This document shows, piece by piece, positions 37,123 to 40,553 of a stretch of 40,553 nt of DNA. Position 1 is the first letter of the stretch, and every line of letters starts with the position of its first letter. The notes under the pieces were generated by a model, which worked only from the letters and a program-made list of their open reading frames with translations, was not told the origin of the DNA and did no database searches. The DNA is from Desulfobacteraceae bacterium (GTDB taxonomy: Bacteria > Desulfobacterota > Desulfobacteria > Desulfobacterales > Desulfosarcinaceae): NCBI GenBank assembly GCA_024230435.1, contig JAAERL010000287.1, forward strand, positions 1 to 40,553, in the 5' to 3' direction. The translations under genes and the position numbers were made by a program.

Positions 37123-37591
37123 CCTCTTTATCTCCTCTCGATTGTATAAAAAATTTATTAATTGGAGCTTGCAAAACACTTTATCATCAGCAAGGTATGT
37201 AATGATTCAGCACAAGTCAACTAAGGGCCCCGGAAAAAAATGTTTTATCCCAACTGACTTGTCTATCAACTCGTCTTCTGCGTTGCGGGAAGCTGCGAAT
37301 ATCTCGGACCTGGCCGAAAGGCTTGCAATTGCCTGCAATCTTAGCTAAGACGATTTGTGTTAAATAATATACCATCTTGCATGTCTTTTTTTTCGCCAAT
37401 CGCCTAACTCTTTTATCCTTCATGCCGACAAGACTCCTTGCTTCGCGCAGCGAAGGCGGGGGAGCAGTCACCTGTAATGTTTTCTCCAACCGTGCACCCA
37501 TTATAGTTGTGCATTCTCTCAAAAAAGATTTTGGATAAGCGAATTGCTGTTCGCACCGCTTAGCGCCTCTTAGCATATAGTAAACCAAATA
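37123..37591. other. Intergenic patchwork of repeat fragments
   Basis: Between the amidohydrolase start and the phosphatase terminator. It contains the left end of a family 2 element (37357-37395) and short GC-rich blocks (GTCTTCTGCGTTG, GCGCAGCGAAGGCGGGGG). A 138-codon minus frame across it is judged spurious. Confidence 0.45.
37357..37395. repeat. Family 2 repeat, left-end fragment
   Basis: The left end, GTTAAATAATATACCATCTTG followed by CATGTC, is identical to that at 25005-25031 in the full copy. After that it diverges into an unrelated sequence, so only the left end remains. Confidence 0.7.
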
Positions 37592-37627
37592 AAACGGTCC
37601 CATCTGTAAAATAAGATGAGACCGTTT
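37592..37627 (-). terminator. Hairpin terminator of the metallophosphoesterase gene
   Basis: AAACGGTC pairs with GACCGTTT, and after one mismatch CATCT pairs with AGATG, around an 8-base loop. On the minus strand it is followed by a TTTTATTT-like run. It lies ~160 bases after the gene's stop. A-rich and T-rich flanks on both sides could allow bidirectional use. Confidence 0.6.
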
Positions 37628-37649
37628 TACCACAATTGTTTATGGCTGA

Positions 37650-37683
37650 GTCAGCCACTTTTGAACGGCAAACAGTGGCTGAC
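37650..37683. repeat. Perfect 10-bp stem-loop
   Basis: GTCAGCCACT and AGTGGCTGAC are exact reverse complements around a 14-base loop. It lies between the metallophosphoesterase stop and the terminator hairpin at 37592-37627. It could add to mRNA 3'-end stability; no T-run follows it directly. Confidence 0.55.
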
Positions 37684-37786
37684 CGGCTGTTATTGCATAA
37701 CTCTTTTTTTAAAAAACCAGATACGAAATGTGCCCAGCTTGCTACGCGGCAAAAGCTTCTAAACTATAAACTGCACCCCCATTTGC

Positions 37787-40081
37787 CTAATTACCTAAAA
37801 TCTGGAACCACATATCTTTTTCATCATCAGAAAAATCTTTATAGTATGTACCGTTGGCGTATACATCATCTTCCGAATATTCAGTATAATACGGTTTACC
37901 GTTTGGTGCGGATCCGTCAATATTCAAGTAGTACTTCACACCTGCCGTAAGCGGACCAACCGTAGCCGGGTACACAATCTCATACTCGGTAAACGCCGAA
38001 CCGCCTGATGTGTCCTTGATTTCAGAAGGTTCGATGGTGTACTCGCTTCCGTCAAGCGCTCCGGCATTGACATCGGTTCCTATGCTTACCAGCATATCCT
38101 CATCGGGAAGCTCGGAATCTCTTGATAAATGCAGAACAATTTTTTTGATTTTATAATCCGGATCCCCAGAGGCGCCATGTATAAACGACTGAGAGCCCAT
38201 CTGGTCGTCTTTAATGTCCATCTTGGCTCCGCCACTGGTATTGGCCTCAAGCACTACCGCTGTAACGGATTCATCTACTGTGATATAATCGTCCTTTGTT
38301 TCGGTATCACTGCCGGCTGAATTGGATACGGTAAGGCTGACAGGGTATACACCAGCGGTATTATAGGCAACCACCGGATTTTCAGACGTACTGTTTTCGG
38401 GGGAGCCGCCCTCAAACGTCCAGGACCAGGAAGCTGGACCGCCGGTAGATTGATCTGTGAAGGTTACTTTTTCTCCAACTTCAATAGTGGTAAAATCAGC
38501 CATAAATTCCGCTGTTGGCTCTATGTTAGAACCGGTTGAATAAGTCGCATAGATAGAATATCTAAAATTACCCGCATCCGCTATACTGCCCCATAAATCA
38601 GGCATGCCGCCCGACCAGCCCACATCCGATTTAACCCGGCCCGGTGTGCCATTGTAATAAAAGGTTCCCGGATTATCTTCATAAACCCAGCTCAACCAAA
38701 TTTGATCACCATTTTCTACCCAAACCGGATCGGTCAATTTGATGGTTTGCCAGCCCGTGCTGCTGCTTACCGTTGTCAAAGGTGTTATTGCAATTCTATT
38801 CTCAGGTTTACTGCTGGTTCCATCATAAACGGCAAGATACATATTTCCGCTTCCACCGGCATGATACTGGGTCACGCTCTCAATAACGCCATCTTCGGGC
38901 ATAATAACAGGCATGGCCCTGCGATACTGTGGCGCTGAGCTCTTTTCGCCTATTTGTGTGATACCGGCGACGCCGCCCACTTTAATAAATGTGGCGGTTA
39001 CAATTTTGTCATTATCCATCAATAGATCCTGAGGATTATCTGACCCTGTCAAGTCACCGGTCCAGCAATCAAATACCCACCCTGCGGCAGGGGTTGCGGT
39101 CATTGACAGCGTGGAGTCTTGATCATAACTGCCGGTAGAAGGAGATATGGAGCCCTGGCCTACTACACTTGCAGTTAAGCTAACCTGGACAGATGACGAA
39201 GTCTTTCTTCTAATAAAAGTTTCTATAACAGATCCATTGATATCTACTACTTTCATTTCAAGCCGGTCACTATAAGCTTCCAAAAAACAATAGTGCTTTA
39301 TTGATTCAGAATAATCCGTCCACCACTTCGAACCGACTGGATATAGCGGAGCCCCGCCACCACCGGTAACGATATACGTTGTTCCCTTTACACCGGCAGG
39401 TACATCATTTCCGGAATATACAACCGATTGACCATATATCACTTTCGAACGCTCATAATCATGGTCATGACCGGCAAAAGAAACTGTTACCTCATATTTA
39501 TCACAAATCGTTTCGATAGCAGAATCTCCGCTAGCACCGTGACTGCCCGCACTATAAATAGGATAATGATGATAAATAATACGAAAATCTGCATTCTGAG
39601 CTTCTAATGTTTGAAGTTGGCTTTCCAAATAGGACGCTGATGGGTCCATCCCCAGGCAAACGAAAAAAATATTTGCGGCTAAAAACGAATAAGTAATACT
39701 GTTTTCCCTGACAATGTCCGGAGAAAAATCCAGCACTTTGCTTGAAGTTTCATGGTTTCCACGGGCAACCAGAATCATGTTGTTATTTAATAATGTATTA
39801 AGATTATTTCTTGAAGTAAAATGGCTTTTCCATACCGATGAACTGTAACCATCCCATAAATCTCCACTATTGATAATTAATTCCGGATCTTCTGAACTAA
39901 TAAGGCCGCAAATAGCATCATGGTCTTCAGGATAACTTCTCGAATCTCCATAAGCAACAAATTTAAACTGCGCCCATGCAGCCGATAGTGTAAAACAACT
40001 TAAAATAAAAACCAGGGTAACAATGAATAAACTCTTTAAATAACAAGATTTATTCTTTTTCACCTTTAACATGTCCTTCAT
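37787..40081 (-). CDS. Exported multidomain metallophosphoesterase (purple acid phosphatase-like) with PKD domain
   Basis: Probably a secreted phosphoesterase. A signal peptide (cleavage near SAAWAQ, ~38) is followed by the calcineurin-like domain with all metal motifs: YGDSR (Asp46), NSGDLWDG (Asp74), ARGNHE (Asn109/His110), YHHYP and FAGHDHDYER. Next come an InlB-type divergent repeat (~296-365, GSISPSTGSYDQDS), a beta-rich region (~370-515), a PKD domain (~515-600, FTDQSTGGPASWSWTFEGG) and a C-terminal beta-rich domain. There is no sorting motif or anchor. GGGAGG lies 10 bases before the ATG (764 aa). Hairpins follow the stop. Confidence 0.9.
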   Translation of the reverse strand: MKDMLKVKKNKSCYLKSLFIVTLVFILSCFTLSAAWAQFKFVAYGDSRSYPEDHDAICGLISSEDPELIINSGDLWDGYSSSVWKSHFTSRNNLNTLLNNNMILVARGNHETSSKVLDFSPDIVRENSITYSFLAANIFFVCLGMDPSASYLESQLQTLEAQNADFRIIYHHYPIYSAGSHGASGDSAIETICDKYEVTVSFAGHDHDYERSKVIYGQSVVYSGNDVPAGVKGTTYIVTGGGGAPLYPVGSKWWTDYSESIKHYCFLEAYSDRLEMKVVDINGSVIETFIRRKTSSSVQVSLTASVVGQGSISPSTGSYDQDSTLSMTATPAAGWVFDCWTGDLTGSDNPQDLLMDNDKIVTATFIKVGGVAGITQIGEKSSAPQYRRAMPVIMPEDGVIESVTQYHAGGSGNMYLAVYDGTSSKPENRIAITPLTTVSSSTGWQTIKLTDPVWVENGDQIWLSWVYEDNPGTFYYNGTPGRVKSDVGWSGGMPDLWGSIADAGNFRYSIYATYSTGSNIEPTAEFMADFTTIEVGEKVTFTDQSTGGPASWSWTFEGGSPENSTSENPVVAYNTAGVYPVSLTVSNSAGSDTETKDDYITVDESVTAVVLEANTSGGAKMDIKDDQMGSQSFIHGASGDPDYKIKKIVLHLSRDSELPDEDMLVSIGTDVNAGALDGSEYTIEPSEIKDTSGGSAFTEYEIVYPATVGPLTAGVKYYLNIDGSAPNGKPYYTEYSEDDVYANGTYYKDFSDDEKDMWFQILGN

Positions 40082-40423
40082 TTTGATAATACCTCCCTTC
40101 CATTGATGCTATTTCGGTTAAAAAGACGTTTTTTACTTTTTTACATTTCTACCGGCTGAGCATTAGGGAAAAAAGAGTGCATTCCAAAAAAACAGGTTCA
40201 AACTAATAAATCAGTAGTTTCGATATTTATTTGAACGCTTCAGGCAAACTATTCGATTGTTCTCCGGAGCTGATCTGCTTCGCTAATGGCCTCGCATCTA
40301 ACCCGGTCATTGCAGATGCGGCATATTCGCTATAATAGCGAATTTGCAAGCCGGAATACGGTCCGCCAATCCGACTTACAAAAAAAGCATGCTTACCCAT
40401 TGCGGCATCATGTTAGGCGATTT
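40082..40423. other. Intergenic, with a short palindrome
   Basis: Upstream region of the metallophosphoesterase. It holds the exact palindrome at 40325-40343 and no gene. The segment 40250-40420 has GC-rich blocks that look like debris of further repeats. Confidence 0.45.
40325..40343. repeat. 19-bp perfect palindrome
   Basis: ATTCGCTATAATAGCGAAT: two exact 9-base arms around a single central A. It could be an operator or a hairpin. It lies ~245 bases before the metallophosphoesterase start. Confidence 0.5.
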
Positions 40424-40553
40424 CTGTTAAAGAATATACCATCTTGTATGTCTTTTTTCCCGTCTTCTGCGTTATGCCAAAGCCCGAATACGTTAAGTAT
40501 GCAAACTTTGGCACGCCTTGAATACGAAAAAAAATCCTGCTCAATCTGGTATA
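40424..40553. repeat. Family 2 repeat, copy running off the window
   Basis: Starts GTTAAAGAATATACCATCTTG like the full copy at 25004, holds the hairpin GCCAAAGCCCGAATAC...CAAACTTTGGC and GCCTTGAATACGAAAAAAAA, and the window stops inside the right inverted end (AATCTGGTATA). Confidence 0.75.

Noticed and set aside
37217-37633. 138-codon minus-strand open frame
   Set aside because: It runs through a family 2 repeat end and a terminator hairpin, has no ribosome site and no familiar motif; its composition is that of translated repeat debris.

Overview
The window looks like a chromosomal segment of an anaerobic Desulfobacterota (deltaproteobacterial, Desulfobacterales-like) bacterium. This is inferred from gene order (tyrS, rny, 6S RNA, zapA/zapB, an ATP synthase operon with paired b' and b subunits, bactofilin, then rodA-mrdA-mreDCB), moderately low GC, and the many short interspersed repeats. 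No rRNA or marker gene was compared by search.

Positions 1-19,300 are a conserved housekeeping block read almost entirely on the minus strand. It runs from ldcA and a serine hydrolase (murein recycling), through mreB-mreC-mreD and mrdA-rodA (rod-shape elongasome), a bactofilin, the F-type ATP synthase genes atpF'-F-H-A-G-D-C, zapB-like and zapA (Z-ring), 6S RNA, rny (RNase Y) and tyrS. It ends at what looks like the promoter and leader of an rRNA operon: the left window edge stops where a 16S gene should begin. Cell-wall growth, division, energy and RNA turnover genes are thus grouped and face toward the rRNA operon. A plus-strand tRNA-Pro(GGG) closes the block.

Positions 19,500-29,100 are an accessory, gene-poor, decayed region. 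It holds transposase relics of IS1-, IS200/IS605-, IS66- and IS1634-like families, a glycosyltransferase fragment, and several MITE-like repeats. Scattered among them are three intact exported proteins: an eight-repeat propeller-like protein, a lipoprotein with an SGNH/sialate-O-acetylesterase-like domain, and a small BamE/DUF3862-like lipoprotein.

Positions 29,200-40,553 hold larger genes. They are a secreted caspase-fold-like protein with Ser where the catalytic Cys is expected, a GC-richer cation:proton antiporter with an RCK domain, an SLC12-like cation-chloride cotransporter, an exported YtcJ-like amidohydrolase, and an exported multidomain metallophosphoesterase (phosphatase + InlB-type repeat + PKD). 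A stack of three different repeat elements separates the cotransporter from the amidohydrolase.

The most distinctive non-genic signal is at least four families of small inverted-repeat elements. One copy lies inside an IS66 transposase gene, one sits directly upstream of mrdA inside the elongasome operon, and one runs off the right window edge. I found no CRISPR array, phage or recognised defence system.
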